This document shows, in pieces, positions 15,685-24,699 of a stretch of DNA of 64,000 bases. Numbering within the stretch: position 1 is the first letter of the stretch; the number at the start of each line of letters is the position of its first letter. The notes beneath the pieces were generated by a model. It had not been told where the DNA came from. It saw only the letters and a list, made by a program, of their open reading frames with translations, and searched no databases. The position numbers and the translations under genes are program-made. Origin of the DNA: Bacteroidaceae bacterium (GTDB lineage Bacteria > Bacteroidota > Bacteroidia > Bacteroidales > Bacteroidaceae); contig JAFZWQ010000039.1 in NCBI GenBank assembly GCA_017617235.1, positions 1 through 64,000 on the forward strand. The letters run 5' to 3'.

Positions 15685-17196
15685 ATGGAATTTAATAAGA
15701 TTTCTGCTGCCGAAGCTGCAGCGTTGGTGAAGAATGGTCAGACCATTGGATTGAGTGGTTTTACACCCGCAGGAACGGCAAAAATGACTACTGCCGAGAT
15801 TGCAAAAATAGCTGAGGCTGAGCATGCTGCCGGCCGCCCCTTCAAAATCAACATCTTTACTGGTGCCTCTACGGGCCAGAGTTGCGATGGTGCATTGTCC
15901 AATGCCAAGGCCATTGATTTCCGTGCACCCTACACGACAAACCCCGACTTCCGTAAGAATGTGAACCTGAACGAGGTGAACTATAGTGATCTGAACCTTT
16001 CGAACATGGCTACCCAAATTCGTCAGGGTTATCTGGGACAGGTGAACTGGGCCATCATCGAGGCCTGTGCCATCGAGAAGGTAGGCACGAAGGCTCACAT
16101 CTATCTGACTGCCGCCGGCGGTATCGCACCTACCGTGTGCCGTCTGGCCACCGAGGGTATCATCATTGAATTGAACGCTTTCCACGAGCGTAGTGGTATG
16201 GGTCTCCACGATGTTTACGAAATCGAGGACCATCCCTATCGCAAGCCCATCATGATTACAAAGCCCAGCGACCGTATCGGTAAGCCCTACATCGAGGTAG
16301 ATGCCAGTCGTATCGTAGGTGTTGTCGAGGGTAACATTCCCGACGAGGCTCGTTCCTTCAAGGATCCTGACCCCATCACCACGCAGATTGGTCAGAATGT
16401 GGCTGACTTCCTGCTGGCCAACATGAAGGCTGGTAAGATTCCTCCCACGTTCCTGAACCTGCAGAGCGGTGTGGGTTCTGGTGCCAACGCCGTGCTGGGT
16501 GCTCTGGGTCAGTGCCCAGAAGTGCCTAACTTCAACATCTATACCGAGGTACTGCAGGATGCTCCCATCGAACTGATGCGCGAGGGTCGTGTGCTCTCTG
16601 CCTCCGCCTGCTCGCTCACCGTTACCAATGACTGCATGAAGGGTATCTATCGTGATATGGACTTCTTCAAGGACAAGTTGGTGCTGCGTCCTTCTGAAAT
16701 CTCGAACAATCCCGAAGTCATTGCCCGCATCGGTGTATGCTCGCTGAATACCGCTATTGAGGTTGACCTGTATGGACACGTGAACAGCACCAAGATCTGT
16801 GGCACCAAGATGATGAACGGTATCGGTGGTTCGGCCGACTTTACGAACAATGCTTATCTGAGCATCTTTACCTGTGGTTCTACGACCAAGGGTGGTGCCA
16901 TCAGCAGCATCGTTCCTTTCGCCAGCCATATTGACCACACGAACCACTTCGTGAATGCTGTTATCACTGAATATGGTGTGGCCGACCTGCGTCATAAGAG
17001 CGACATGCAGAAGAGCGAGGAACTCATCAAGGTGGCACATCCCGACTATCGTCCCATGTTGCGCGACTACCTGAAGTTTGCTGAGAAGACGGGTGGACAC
17101 ACTCACCACTGCCTCAGTGCTGCCTTTGCCATGCACGATACCTTCCTGCGTAAAGGCGATATGCGCCTGACGGATTGGGCAGAATACCTGAAATAA
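15685..17196 (+). CDS. Acetyl-CoA hydrolase/transferase family protein, probable succinate:acetate CoA-transferase
   Basis: 503 aa. A class I CoA-transferase of the Cat1/AarC type: N-terminal NGQTIGLSGFTPAGT, glycine-rich LQSGVGSGANAVLGALG, and IYTEVLQDAP with Glu288 at the position of the catalytic glutamate (E294 in AarC). It would move CoA between succinyl-CoA and acetate (or propionate), consistent with succinate/propionate/acetate fermentation in this group. It has its own promoter 32 bp upstream. Exact donor and acceptor cannot be told from sequence. ftsX follows 32 bp later. Confidence 0.88.
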   Translation: MEFNKISAAEAAALVKNGQTIGLSGFTPAGTAKMTTAEIAKIAEAEHAAGRPFKINIFTGASTGQSCDGALSNAKAIDFRAPYTTNPDFRKNVNLNEVNYSDLNLSNMATQIRQGYLGQVNWAIIEACAIEKVGTKAHIYLTAAGGIAPTVCRLATEGIIIELNAFHERSGMGLHDVYEIEDHPYRKPIMITKPSDRIGKPYIEVDASRIVGVVEGNIPDEARSFKDPDPITTQIGQNVADFLLANMKAGKIPPTFLNLQSGVGSGANAVLGALGQCPEVPNFNIYTEVLQDAPIELMREGRVLSASACSLTVTNDCMKGIYRDMDFFKDKLVLRPSEISNNPEVIARIGVCSLNTAIEVDLYGHVNSTKICGTKMMNGIGGSADFTNNAYLSIFTCGSTTKGGAISSIVPFASHIDHTNHFVNAVITEYGVADLRHKSDMQKSEELIKVAHPDYRPMLRDYLKFAEKTGGHTHHCLSAAFAMHDTFLRKGDMRLTDWAEYLK

Positions 17197-17221
17197 TTGA
17201 AGGGAAAAGTGAAAAATTAAA
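17194..17221 (+). repeat. Heptamer repeat before ftsX
   Basis: Units TAATTGA, AGGGAAA, AGTGAAA, AATTAAA lie between the CoA-transferase stop codon and the ftsX ATG. Confidence 0.6.
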
Positions 17222-17228
17222 GCATATA

Positions 17229-18101
17229 ATGCCTCGAAAAAGAAAAAAGATTTCCCTGCGTTGGCAAGCACTCACCAGCACCATCAGTACGACTTTTGTG
17301 CTCATACTGATGGGGTTGGTTGTCATTTGTGCCCTCACGGCCCGTCAACTGAGCGAGAGCGTTCGGGAGAGCCTGACCGTGATGGTGATGATGGGTGACG
17401 ATGCCTCGAACGAGGATGCTCTCGACTACAAAGCAAAGTTGGAGAAAAAGGCATGGGTCAAGGACATTACTTTCATCAGTCGCGAACAAGCACTAGAGGA
17501 ACAGACCGAAGCCATGGGTACTGATCCCACAGACTTTCTGGGAGGTGTGAATCCTTTCACCCCGTCGCTTGAACTGCATCTGGTGGCCGACTATGCCTGC
17601 ACCGACAGCCTGCTGTGGATTAGCAAACGATTGAAGAGCAACAAGTTGGTAACCGATGTCATCTATCAGAAAGAGCTGATAGAACGCCTGAACAGCAATC
17701 TGCACAAAGTAACCTACATTCTGTTGGGCATTGCCGTCCTGTTGCTGCTGGTTACGTTGGTGCTCATCAACAACACCGTGCGCCTGTCGGTATATTCGCG
17801 CCGATTCATCATCCACACCATGAAACTGGTGGGAGCCAGCTGGGGATTCATCCGCAGACCCTTCATGTTGCGTGCCCTGTGGATAGGACTGGCGGCAAGC
17901 ATTCTGGCCGATGGTGTGCTGCTGGGCGGCATACGTACCCTGTGGAACTACGACCCCATCATGCAGACCTATGTGACCCAGGACAACGTCATCATTACGG
18001 CCTTGGCTGTATTGGGTTGCGGATTGTTGCTGACGTTGCTCTGCACCTTTATCAGTGTCAGTCATTTCCTCTCCATGCGCGAGAAAGAACTCTATGGATA
18101 A
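17229..18101 (+). CDS. ftsX: Cell-division ABC transporter permease-like protein FtsX
   Basis: 290 aa from ATG 17229 (MPRKRKKISLRWQALTSTIS). Topology: one TM near residues 20-42, a periplasmic loop of ~125 residues (SREQALEEQTEAMGTDPTDF, NPFTPSLELHL), then three TM helices (~165-190, ~215-240, ~255-280), as in FtsX. With FtsE it couples division to peptidoglycan hydrolase activation at the septum; ftsE is not in the window. It is followed after 15 bp by a DUF3098 gene and then uppP. An earlier in-frame ATG at 17175 lies inside the CoA-transferase gene and is rejected. Confidence 0.9.
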   Translation: MPRKRKKISLRWQALTSTISTTFVLILMGLVVICALTARQLSESVRESLTVMVMMGDDASNEDALDYKAKLEKKAWVKDITFISREQALEEQTEAMGTDPTDFLGGVNPFTPSLELHLVADYACTDSLLWISKRLKSNKLVTDVIYQKELIERLNSNLHKVTYILLGIAVLLLLVTLVLINNTVRLSVYSRRFIIHTMKLVGASWGFIRRPFMLRALWIGLAASILADGVLLGGIRTLWNYDPIMQTYVTQDNVIITALAVLGCGLLLTLLCTFISVSHFLSMREKELYG

Positions 18102-18116
18102 TAACAAGAAAAAGAT

Positions 18117-18347
18117 ATGAGTAAGAAAGATTTTGCATTCGGTCGAATGAATTATATCCTGCTAGCTATCGGCATGGTCGTCATCATTCTTGGCTTTATA
18201 CTGATGGCAGGCTCGGGTAGTAACGAGACCACCTTCAACCCCGATATATTCAGTGCCCGTCGCATCAAGTTGGCTCCCGTGGTCTGCTTCCTGGGCTTCT
18301 TGTTTATGATTTATGGTATTCTTCATAAACCCAGCACGAAAGAATGA
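18117..18347 (+). CDS. DUF3098 family small membrane protein
   Basis: 76 aa with two TM helices (~12-33 and ~50-68) separated by a short loop ([20 protein letters not shown]). The pattern matches DUF3098, a Bacteroidota family found between ftsX and uppP. The stop overlaps the uppP start by 4 nt (ATGA), so translation is coupled. Function unknown; the position suggests envelope or division work. Confidence 0.88.
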   Translation: MSKKDFAFGRMNYILLAIGMVVIILGFILMAGSGSNETTFNPDIFSARRIKLAPVVCFLGFLFMIYGILHKPSTKE

Positions 18348-19147
18348 GCACGATTGAAGCCATACTGATGGGTATCCTGCAGGGTCTGACGGAATATCTG
18401 CCCGTGTCCAGCAGTGGTCATCTGACCATTGCCTCGTATTTCTTCGGAGTTGATGGAGAACAGAACCTTACTTTCACAGTAGCCGTACATGTGGCGACCG
18501 TACTTTCCACATTGGTCATCCTGTGGAAGGAAATTGTATGGATTCTGCGTGGACTCTTCAAATGGGACGGTGCGCTGAATGCCGAACAGCGGTATGCCTT
18601 GGCCATTCTAGTTTCGATGGTTCCCGTAGGTATCGTGGGAGTGTTCTTTAAGGACTATGTTGAAGAAATCTTCGGAGCTGGTCTATTTGTTGTAGGCTGT
18701 TGCCTGCTGCTGACTGCCGCATTGCTCATCTTCAGCTATTATGCCAAACCCCGCCAGAAGGAGAATATTTCCTTCGTCGATGCTTTTATCATCGGTCTGG
18801 CTCAAGCCGCTGCCGTATTACCCGGTCTCAGTCGTTCGGGCAGCACCATTGCCACAGGTTTGCTGTTGGGTAACAAAAAGGAACGCTTGGCACAGTTCTC
18901 GTTCCTGATGGTGATACCTCCCATTTTGGGCGAGATGATGCTTGACATCATGAAAGCCATGAAGGATGGTGCCGAAACGGTGACGGCTGGCATAGGATTC
19001 TGGCCTCTGGTAGGCGGATTCCTCGCTGCGTTCGTTAGCGGTTGCCTGGCATGTAAATGGATGATAGGAATTGTACGCCGTGGAAAACTAATCTACTTCG
19101 GCATCTACTGTGCAGTAGTAGGCTTATTGTTAATTTTCCTGGGATAA
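18344..19147 (+). CDS. uppP: Undecaprenyl-diphosphate phosphatase
   Basis: 267 aa, a polytopic inner-membrane protein. It dephosphorylates undecaprenyl pyrophosphate to recycle the lipid carrier for peptidoglycan and O-antigen. Motifs: '[20 protein letters not shown]' (the (E/Q)xxxE region plus PVSSSGH) and [14 protein letters not shown] (the PGxSRSGxT box). The length is typical. It is coupled to the preceding DUF3098 gene by a 4-nt overlap. Confidence 0.96.
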   Translation: MSTIEAILMGILQGLTEYLPVSSSGHLTIASYFFGVDGEQNLTFTVAVHVATVLSTLVILWKEIVWILRGLFKWDGALNAEQRYALAILVSMVPVGIVGVFFKDYVEEIFGAGLFVVGCCLLLTAALLIFSYYAKPRQKENISFVDAFIIGLAQAAAVLPGLSRSGSTIATGLLLGNKKERLAQFSFLMVIPPILGEMMLDIMKAMKDGAETVTAGIGFWPLVGGFLAAFVSGCLACKWMIGIVRRGKLIYFGIYCAVVGLLLIFLG

Positions 19148-19155
19148 CCAGGGAG

Positions 19156-19173
19156 GCCTAGAAGACTCTAGGC
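19156..19173 (+). other. Small intergenic hairpin between uppP and truB
   Basis: GCCTAGA-AGAC-TCTAGGC is a perfect 7-bp stem with a 4-nt loop. No U-run follows, so it is not a typical terminator; it might be an RNA-processing or stability element. Confidence 0.45.
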
Positions 19174-19186
19174 AAAGAGAATAGAA

Positions 19187-19888
19187 ATGGATTTCGAAGA
19201 AGGACAGATTCTCTATTTCGACAAACCGCTACGTTGGACATCGTTCAACCTGGTGGCAAAGGTGCGATGGCTGTTGTGTCACCGCCTTGGCGTGAAGAAG
19301 CTGAAGGTGGGACATGCCGGCACACTCGACCCGTTGGCCACGGGAGTCCTTATTGTATGTACGGGGCGCGCTACCAAGCGTATCGATGAACTGCAGGCGG
19401 GTACAAAAGAATATGTTGCTACCCTGCAATTGGGAGCTACCACGCCCTGTTTCGACCTGGAAAAGCCTATTGACCAGACCTATCCCACAGAGCATATCAC
19501 GCTAGAACTGATTCAGCAAGTGCTGCCCCGTTTCATGGGACGCATAGAACAGGTGCCACCAGCCTTTTCGGCCTGCAAGGTCGATGGGCATCGAGCCTAT
19601 AAACTGGCACGTAAAGGCGAGGACGTGCCGTTGAAACCGAAGATTTTGATTATCGACGAACTGGAACTGGTTCGCTTCGATGCCGAGCATATGCAACTTA
19701 CGTTGCGCATTGTCTGTAGCAAGGGAACCTATATCCGGGCCTTAGCTCGCGACATCGGGCAGGCGTTGCAGAGTGGAGCATACCTGATAGCCCTGCGTCG
19801 GACGCGCATTGGAGACATACGTGTCGAACAATGTATGCAAATTGAGGATTTCGAGCCTTGGCTTGAAGAACAAGTGGCAAATGAATAA
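19187..19888 (+). CDS. truB: tRNA pseudouridine(55) synthase
   Basis: 233 aa. It isomerises U55 of the T-psi-C loop in tRNAs. Motifs: DKPLRWTSF (11-19), GHAGTLDPLATGVLI with the catalytic Asp, 'PPAFSACKVDGHRAYKLARK' and CSKGTYIRALARDIG. It lacks a long C-terminal PUA extension, as is usual for short bacterial forms. It sits in the conserved run uppP-truB-queA-folK. Confidence 0.96.
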   Translation: MDFEEGQILYFDKPLRWTSFNLVAKVRWLLCHRLGVKKLKVGHAGTLDPLATGVLIVCTGRATKRIDELQAGTKEYVATLQLGATTPCFDLEKPIDQTYPTEHITLELIQQVLPRFMGRIEQVPPAFSACKVDGHRAYKLARKGEDVPLKPKILIIDELELVRFDAEHMQLTLRIVCSKGTYIRALARDIGQALQSGAYLIALRRTRIGDIRVEQCMQIEDFEPWLEEQVANE

Positions 19889-19930
19889 AGTCAAAAGACT
19901 AAAGATTTGAAATTAATAAACGATAATTAT

Positions 19931-20995
19931 ATGAAGCTTTCACAATTCAATTACAAACTTCCCGAAGAGCGAATCGCCCAGTATCCAACCCCTTATCGCG
20001 ACGATTGCCGACTGATGGTCATTCATACCAAGAGTGGTATTATCGAGCATCGTGAACAGTTCTCCGATATCTTGGAATATTTCGATGAAAAGGATATTTT
20101 TGTATTTAACGATACACAGGTATTCCCTGCACGTCTCTATGGTAACAAGGAGAAGACGGGAGCAAAAATCGAGGTATTCCTGCTTCGCGAATTGAACGAG
20201 AAGTTGCGCCTGTGGGACGTATTGGTCGACCCCGCCCGAAAGATTCGTATTGGTAACAAATTGTATTTCGGTCAGGATGATTCCATGGTCGCTGAAGTCA
20301 TAGACAATACCACCAGCCGTGGCCGTACGCTGAGATTCCTTTATGACGGTGACCACGACGAGTTTAAGCAGGCTCTATTTGCTTTGGGCGAGGCTCCGCT
20401 ACCCAAGGAAATGATACATCGTCCGGCAGAAGCTGATGACATGGAGAACTTCCAGTGCATCTTTGCCAAGAATGAAGGTGCCGTGACTGCCCCCTGCGCT
20501 GGATTGCACTTCTCGCGTCAGTTGATGAAACGTATGGAAATCAAGGGCATCGACTTTGCTTATGTCACCATGCATTGTGGTTTGGGTAATTTTCGCGAGA
20601 TTGATGTCGAGGATCTGACCAAGCATAAGATGGACAGCGAGGAAATGCATGTGAACAAAGAGGCATGTGATGTGGTAAACAAAGCTAAGGAGACAGGACA
20701 CAAAATTTGTGCCGTAGGCACTACCGTACAACGTGTCCTCGAGACAGCCGTATCTGCTGATGGAAAAATAAAGGAATTTGATGGTTGGACTAATCGATTC
20801 ATCTTCCCCCCCTACGAGTTCCAGTTGGCAGATGCCATGGTGGCAAATTTCTACATGCCCCAGAGCACGATGCTCATGCTCACCTGTGCCTATGGTGGCT
20901 ATGAACGTATTATGAAAGCCTATAACGAAGCACTTCACGACAAGCGTTATCGTTTTGGTGTATACGGCGATGCTATGTTAATCATTCAGGATTAA
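19931..20995 (+). CDS. queA: S-adenosylmethionine:tRNA ribosyltransferase-isomerase
   Basis: 354 aa from ATG 19931 (MKLSQFNYKLPEERIAQYPT); a further ATG at 19907 gives a non-conserved extension. It transfers and rearranges the ribosyl part of SAM onto preQ1 at tRNA position 34 to form epoxyqueuosine. Family signatures: FVFNDTQVFPARLYG near residue 60, EVFLLRE, 'APCAGLHFSRQLM', 'HCGLGNFREIDVEDLTKHKM' and FIFPPYEF. The TAATG junction overlaps the folK start by 1 nt. Confidence 0.96.
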   Translation: MKLSQFNYKLPEERIAQYPTPYRDDCRLMVIHTKSGIIEHREQFSDILEYFDEKDIFVFNDTQVFPARLYGNKEKTGAKIEVFLLRELNEKLRLWDVLVDPARKIRIGNKLYFGQDDSMVAEVIDNTTSRGRTLRFLYDGDHDEFKQALFALGEAPLPKEMIHRPAEADDMENFQCIFAKNEGAVTAPCAGLHFSRQLMKRMEIKGIDFAYVTMHCGLGNFREIDVEDLTKHKMDSEEMHVNKEACDVVNKAKETGHKICAVGTTVQRVLETAVSADGKIKEFDGWTNRFIFPPYEFQLADAMVANFYMPQSTMLMLTCAYGGYERIMKAYNEALHDKRYRFGVYGDAMLIIQD

Positions 20996-21411
20996 TGGAA
21001 CACCAACTGTATCTTGGCCTAGGGAGTAACTTGGGCGATAGAAAGGCCTTACTTGACGAGGCATTGCAGCTGATAGACGAACGTGTCGGTCAAGTGGTTC
21101 GTGTCTCTTCCTATTACGAGACAGAGCCTTGGGGGTTCCAGTCCGACAATGTCTTCCTGAATGCAGCAGCACTGGTTATTACCAACCTGTCGCCACAACG
21201 CTGCCTCAAGGAGACGCAGCGCATCGAGCGTCAGTTAGGACGTACCGATAAGACGGAGGATGGTGTATTTCAGGACCGTACCATCGACATTGACCTGTTG
21301 ATGTACGACGACCTACATATCGAGGAACCAGACCTCATCCTTCCGCATCCTCATATTGAGGACCGAGAGTTTGTACAGTTACCCCTTCAGGAAATCCTTA
21401 GCGAAGAATAG
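20995..21411 (+). CDS. folK: 2-amino-4-hydroxy-6-hydroxymethyldihydropteridine diphosphokinase
   Basis: 138 aa. It transfers pyrophosphate from ATP to the pterin in folate synthesis. Motifs: YLGLGSNLGDRKALLDEALQ, SSYYETEPWGFQSDNVFLNA and 'RTIDIDLLMYDDLHIEEPDL'. Its start codon overlaps the queA stop, so the genes are translationally coupled. comM follows after 5 bp. Confidence 0.95.
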   Translation: MEHQLYLGLGSNLGDRKALLDEALQLIDERVGQVVRVSSYYETEPWGFQSDNVFLNAAALVITNLSPQRCLKETQRIERQLGRTDKTEDGVFQDRTIDIDLLMYDDLHIEEPDLILPHPHIEDREFVQLPLQEILSEE

Positions 21412-21416
21412 AGACT

Positions 21417-22988
21417 ATGCTTGTAAAGGTACATGCCGCAGCCGTTCAGGGTTTGGAAGCCATTCCCGTAACAGCAGAAGTAAATGCTTCGCGAGGCATG
21501 CACTTTTTCCTTGTGGGTCTGCCCGACAATGCTGTAAAGGAAAGTTACCAGCGCATTGTTGCTGCTATACAAAACAGCGGTTACCGTTTTCCTGTACAGA
21601 ATCTGACGGTAAACCTAACGCCAGCTGATTTGAAGAAAGAAGGCTCTGCCTATGACTTGCCGATTGCTATTGGTATCATGGCTACGGTAGGTGAAGTTTG
21701 CACCGACCGTCTGCCTAATTTCATGATGGTGGGCGAACTCAGTCTCGATGGTTCCTTGTTGCCTGTACGTGGTGCATTACCTATTGCCATAATGGCTCGC
21801 GAACAGGGTTACGATGGACTTATCGTTCCACAGCAGAATGTACGTGAGGCAGCTGTCGTCAACAGACTGCAAGTTTATGGAGCAAACAACATGCAGGAGG
21901 TCATAGACCTGCTTAATGGAAAGCCAGATTGTCTCACTCCTACAGAAGTCAAGACTCGCGAAGAGTTCTTCCGTCGGCAGAATGAATATGAACTCGATTT
22001 TGCGGATGTAAAGGGCCAAGAGGCTGTAAAACGTGCTATGGAAGTGGCCGCCGCCGGTGGTCATAATATGATTATGATTGGCCCGCCAGGAAGCGGAAAG
22101 TCCATGTTGGCCAAACGACTTCCCACCATTTTGCCTCCATTGTCGCTTAGCGAAAGCTTGGAGACTACACAAATACATTCGGTAGCGGGAAAACTCAATC
22201 GTGACACTTCGTTGATTGCCCAGCGTCCTTTCCGTTCGCCACACCACACCATATCGCAGGTGGCTTTGGTCGGAGGTGGGCAGAATCCTCAGCCGGGCGA
22301 AATCAGCCTGGCCCACAATGGAGTACTTTTTCTCGATGAATTGCCAGAATTTTCGCGTTCCGTACTCGAAGTGTTGCGCCAACCGCTGGAAGATCGGGTC
22401 ATCAATGTGTCCCGTGCCCGCTATGCTGTGTCCTATCCGGCCTCCTTTATGTTTGTGGCTTCCATGAACCCCTGTCCTTGCGGCTATTATGGAGACCCCA
22501 CGCATACTTGTACCTGTACACCCGGACGCATTCAGCAATATATGAGTAAAATCAGTGGACCGCTGCTCGACCGTATCGACATCCAGTGTGAGATACAGCC
22601 CGTACCTTTTGCGCAGCTCAGTCAGATGCAACCAGGTGAACCCAGCGAGAAAATACGTGAACGGGTTATCCGTGCCCGCAAAATACAAGAGGAGCGTTTC
22701 AACGCTTTACCAACAGCGGAAGGAGGAAAGGTACGCATACATTGCAATGCCCAGATGACGGAGAAAATGCTCCATCAGTTTGCAGAACCCGATGAACAGA
22801 GTCTGTCTATGTTGCGTATGGCTATGGAACGCCTCAGTCTTTCTGCTCGTGCCTATAGTCGCATCCTGAAAGTTGCCCGCACCATTGCCGATCTTGAGGG
22901 CTGCGAGTACATCCAGTCCCATCACATTGCTGAGGCCATTGGTTACCGAAATCTCGACCGTAGCGACTGGGCTGAACGTGGTATATAG
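21417..22988 (+). CDS. comM: YifB/ComM family Mg-chelatase-like AAA+ ATPase
   Basis: 523 aa. N-terminal ChlI-like domain (VNASRGMHFFLVGLPDNAVK, 'LTPADLKKEGSAYDLPIAIG'). The AAA+ core has Walker A GPPGSGKSMLAKRL and Walker B LFLDELPEF. A C-terminal Mg-chelatase-type segment carries a Cys cluster (NPCPCGYYGDPTHTCTCTPG). In other bacteria ComM is a hexameric helicase that promotes branch migration of incoming DNA during natural transformation. Whether this organism is competent is not shown here. Confidence 0.93.
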   Translation: MLVKVHAAAVQGLEAIPVTAEVNASRGMHFFLVGLPDNAVKESYQRIVAAIQNSGYRFPVQNLTVNLTPADLKKEGSAYDLPIAIGIMATVGEVCTDRLPNFMMVGELSLDGSLLPVRGALPIAIMAREQGYDGLIVPQQNVREAAVVNRLQVYGANNMQEVIDLLNGKPDCLTPTEVKTREEFFRRQNEYELDFADVKGQEAVKRAMEVAAAGGHNMIMIGPPGSGKSMLAKRLPTILPPLSLSESLETTQIHSVAGKLNRDTSLIAQRPFRSPHHTISQVALVGGGQNPQPGEISLAHNGVLFLDELPEFSRSVLEVLRQPLEDRVINVSRARYAVSYPASFMFVASMNPCPCGYYGDPTHTCTCTPGRIQQYMSKISGPLLDRIDIQCEIQPVPFAQLSQMQPGEPSEKIRERVIRARKIQEERFNALPTAEGGKVRIHCNAQMTEKMLHQFAEPDEQSLSMLRMAMERLSLSARAYSRILKVARTIADLEGCEYIQSHHIAEAIGYRNLDRSDWAERGI

Positions 22989-23019
22989 AATTATATAGAA
23001 TAAATATAAAGAAGACGTT

Positions 23020-24681
23020 ATGAGATATTTGGTTGTTACAGCATTTCTGCTTATTACAAATATGGGCCTGCATGCCGAGGTAGATCCCAATTTCTATGTA
23101 TATCTGTGCTTTGGACAGTCGAATATGGAGGGCAATGCAGCTCCTGAGAGTGTCGATAAGACGAATATCGACAAACGTTTTCAAATGCTTGCTACGACAA
23201 ACTTCGATTCACCGAGCCGAAAGTTGGGAGAGTGGTACAAAGCCATTCCGCCTATTGTCAGTCCCATTGCCGGATTGGGTATGGCCGACTATTTTGGTCG
23301 CACGATGGTAGCGGCTTTGCCTGCAAAGGTGCGTGTGGGTGTCGTTGATGTTGCCATAGGTGGGTGCGCCATACAGATGTTCGACAAGGATAAATACCAA
23401 ACACAGCTTACCGATCCCACGAACTGGTCGGCCTATCTGGCCAACACCTACTATGGCGGCAATCCTTATCAGCGTCTCATCGACATGGCACGCAAGGCAC
23501 AGGAGACGGGTGTCATCAAGGGAATTCTGCTGCATCAGGGCTGTTCCAATAACTGTGACCCCAACTGGCCCACGATGGTAAAGAAAATCTACCAGGATAT
23601 GCTTACCGACCTTGGTTTGGCTGCAGACAGTGTGCCTCTTTTCGTGGGCGAGACTCTGCGACAGGAGAATGGAGGCGCCTGCTGGGGACATAATGCCATA
23701 ATAGCTAAAATGCCGCAAGTTGTCCCCACGTCACATGTTATATCATCGGAGGGTTGTGAGGGTAACGGCACTGACCCGTGGCATTTTTGTGCCATGGGTT
23801 ATCGCATTATGGGTAAGCGCTATGCCTTCGAGGCTTTGCGTCTCATGGGACGCGAGTTGCGGGCAGATCCAGACTATCAGATGGCATCGACACTGAAACG
23901 CTTCTTCAGTGCCAAGACCCTCAATCTTGCTGATAGTATAGTTGCACAGCCTGGTGCCATTATTCCTGCTACTGCAACTTTCCAGGACGGACATACCGAA
24001 GATGTAACAGGATGGCTTTCCTTCGCTGTGCAGGAAGGTGATGTCGTCTTCGATGAAGACTGCTTGTCGCAGCGTTACGAGGGCGCAGGTATTGTGGAGG
24101 CAATCTATACTGACTTTGCCCGTTCCAGTAAGTCTGCAACTGTTCATATGCGCTCGCGCTTCATGCCCCTTACTGCCGGTAGTCTCACGCAGATTAGTGG
24201 AACAATGACTTACGATGAGGTTGATCAGGCCTTGACTCTCACAACAAACGGTCAGGCAGGTTGGGTGTTTGATACACCGGCCGATATGTCTGAGTACCGG
24301 TATCTCGTTGTAGCGTTGAAAGAACCGCAGACGTGCAATGCAAAGATAAAGGTTCATCCGAAATCGACTACCTCGTCCGGCTACACACGTTCCATCGATA
24401 CGGACACTCTTGTTGTTATCGACCTGACGGATTTGCAATATTCGAACAAAAAGGTCAGTCCCGATGCTATAGGTGCGGTGACGTTTAAATTCTCGCACAA
24501 AGGCACGCTGCGCATCGCTGACATCTACCTGTCGAACGATGAGTTGTTGAGTGGTGTGTCTGCAACGGAAACTACGTCCAATGCTGTTGCCGACAAATAC
24601 ACATACAACCTTCAAGGCCAGCGTCTTGCAGCCCCGCGTCCTGGCATCTATATCCAAAATGGAAAGAAATATATCAAATAA
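23020..24681 (+). CDS. Secreted carbohydrate acetylesterase, SASA/CE6-like, with T9SS tail
   Basis: 553 aa. Signal peptide ~1-19 (RYLVVTAFLLITNMGLHAE). Residues ~25-280 form an SGNH-type SASA domain with nucleophile Ser34 in FGQSNMEGN, block residues in GGCAIQMF and HQGCSNNCD, and Asp252/His255 in TDPWHFCAMGYR. Such enzymes remove acetyl groups from xylan or related sugars. A ~230-residue region follows with an Ig-like part and a probable beta-sandwich (PADMSEYRYLVVALKEPQTC). The tail YNLQGQRL, then PGIYIQNGKK, marks T9SS export. A second esterase gene follows 18 bp downstream. Confidence 0.85.
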   Translation: MRYLVVTAFLLITNMGLHAEVDPNFYVYLCFGQSNMEGNAAPESVDKTNIDKRFQMLATTNFDSPSRKLGEWYKAIPPIVSPIAGLGMADYFGRTMVAALPAKVRVGVVDVAIGGCAIQMFDKDKYQTQLTDPTNWSAYLANTYYGGNPYQRLIDMARKAQETGVIKGILLHQGCSNNCDPNWPTMVKKIYQDMLTDLGLAADSVPLFVGETLRQENGGACWGHNAIIAKMPQVVPTSHVISSEGCEGNGTDPWHFCAMGYRIMGKRYAFEALRLMGRELRADPDYQMASTLKRFFSAKTLNLADSIVAQPGAIIPATATFQDGHTEDVTGWLSFAVQEGDVVFDEDCLSQRYEGAGIVEAIYTDFARSSKSATVHMRSRFMPLTAGSLTQISGTMTYDEVDQALTLTTNGQAGWVFDTPADMSEYRYLVVALKEPQTCNAKIKVHPKSTTSSGYTRSIDTDTLVVIDLTDLQYSNKKVSPDAIGAVTFKFSHKGTLRIADIYLSNDELLSGVSATETTSNAVADKYTYNLQGQRLAAPRPGIYIQNGKKYIK

Positions 24682-24699
24682 ATCTTAAGTTTTAAACAT

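Noticed and set aside
15676-17271. Long antisense open frame opposite the CoA-transferase gene
   Set aside because: The sense strand encodes a full, conserved enzyme; the antisense product resembles nothing and has no promoter.
19889-19930. Gap before queA checked for a preQ1 riboswitch
   Set aside because: The 42-bp gap is A/T-rich with a degenerate heptamer pattern; it has no room for, and shows no sign of, the C-rich pseudoknot of preQ1 riboswitches.
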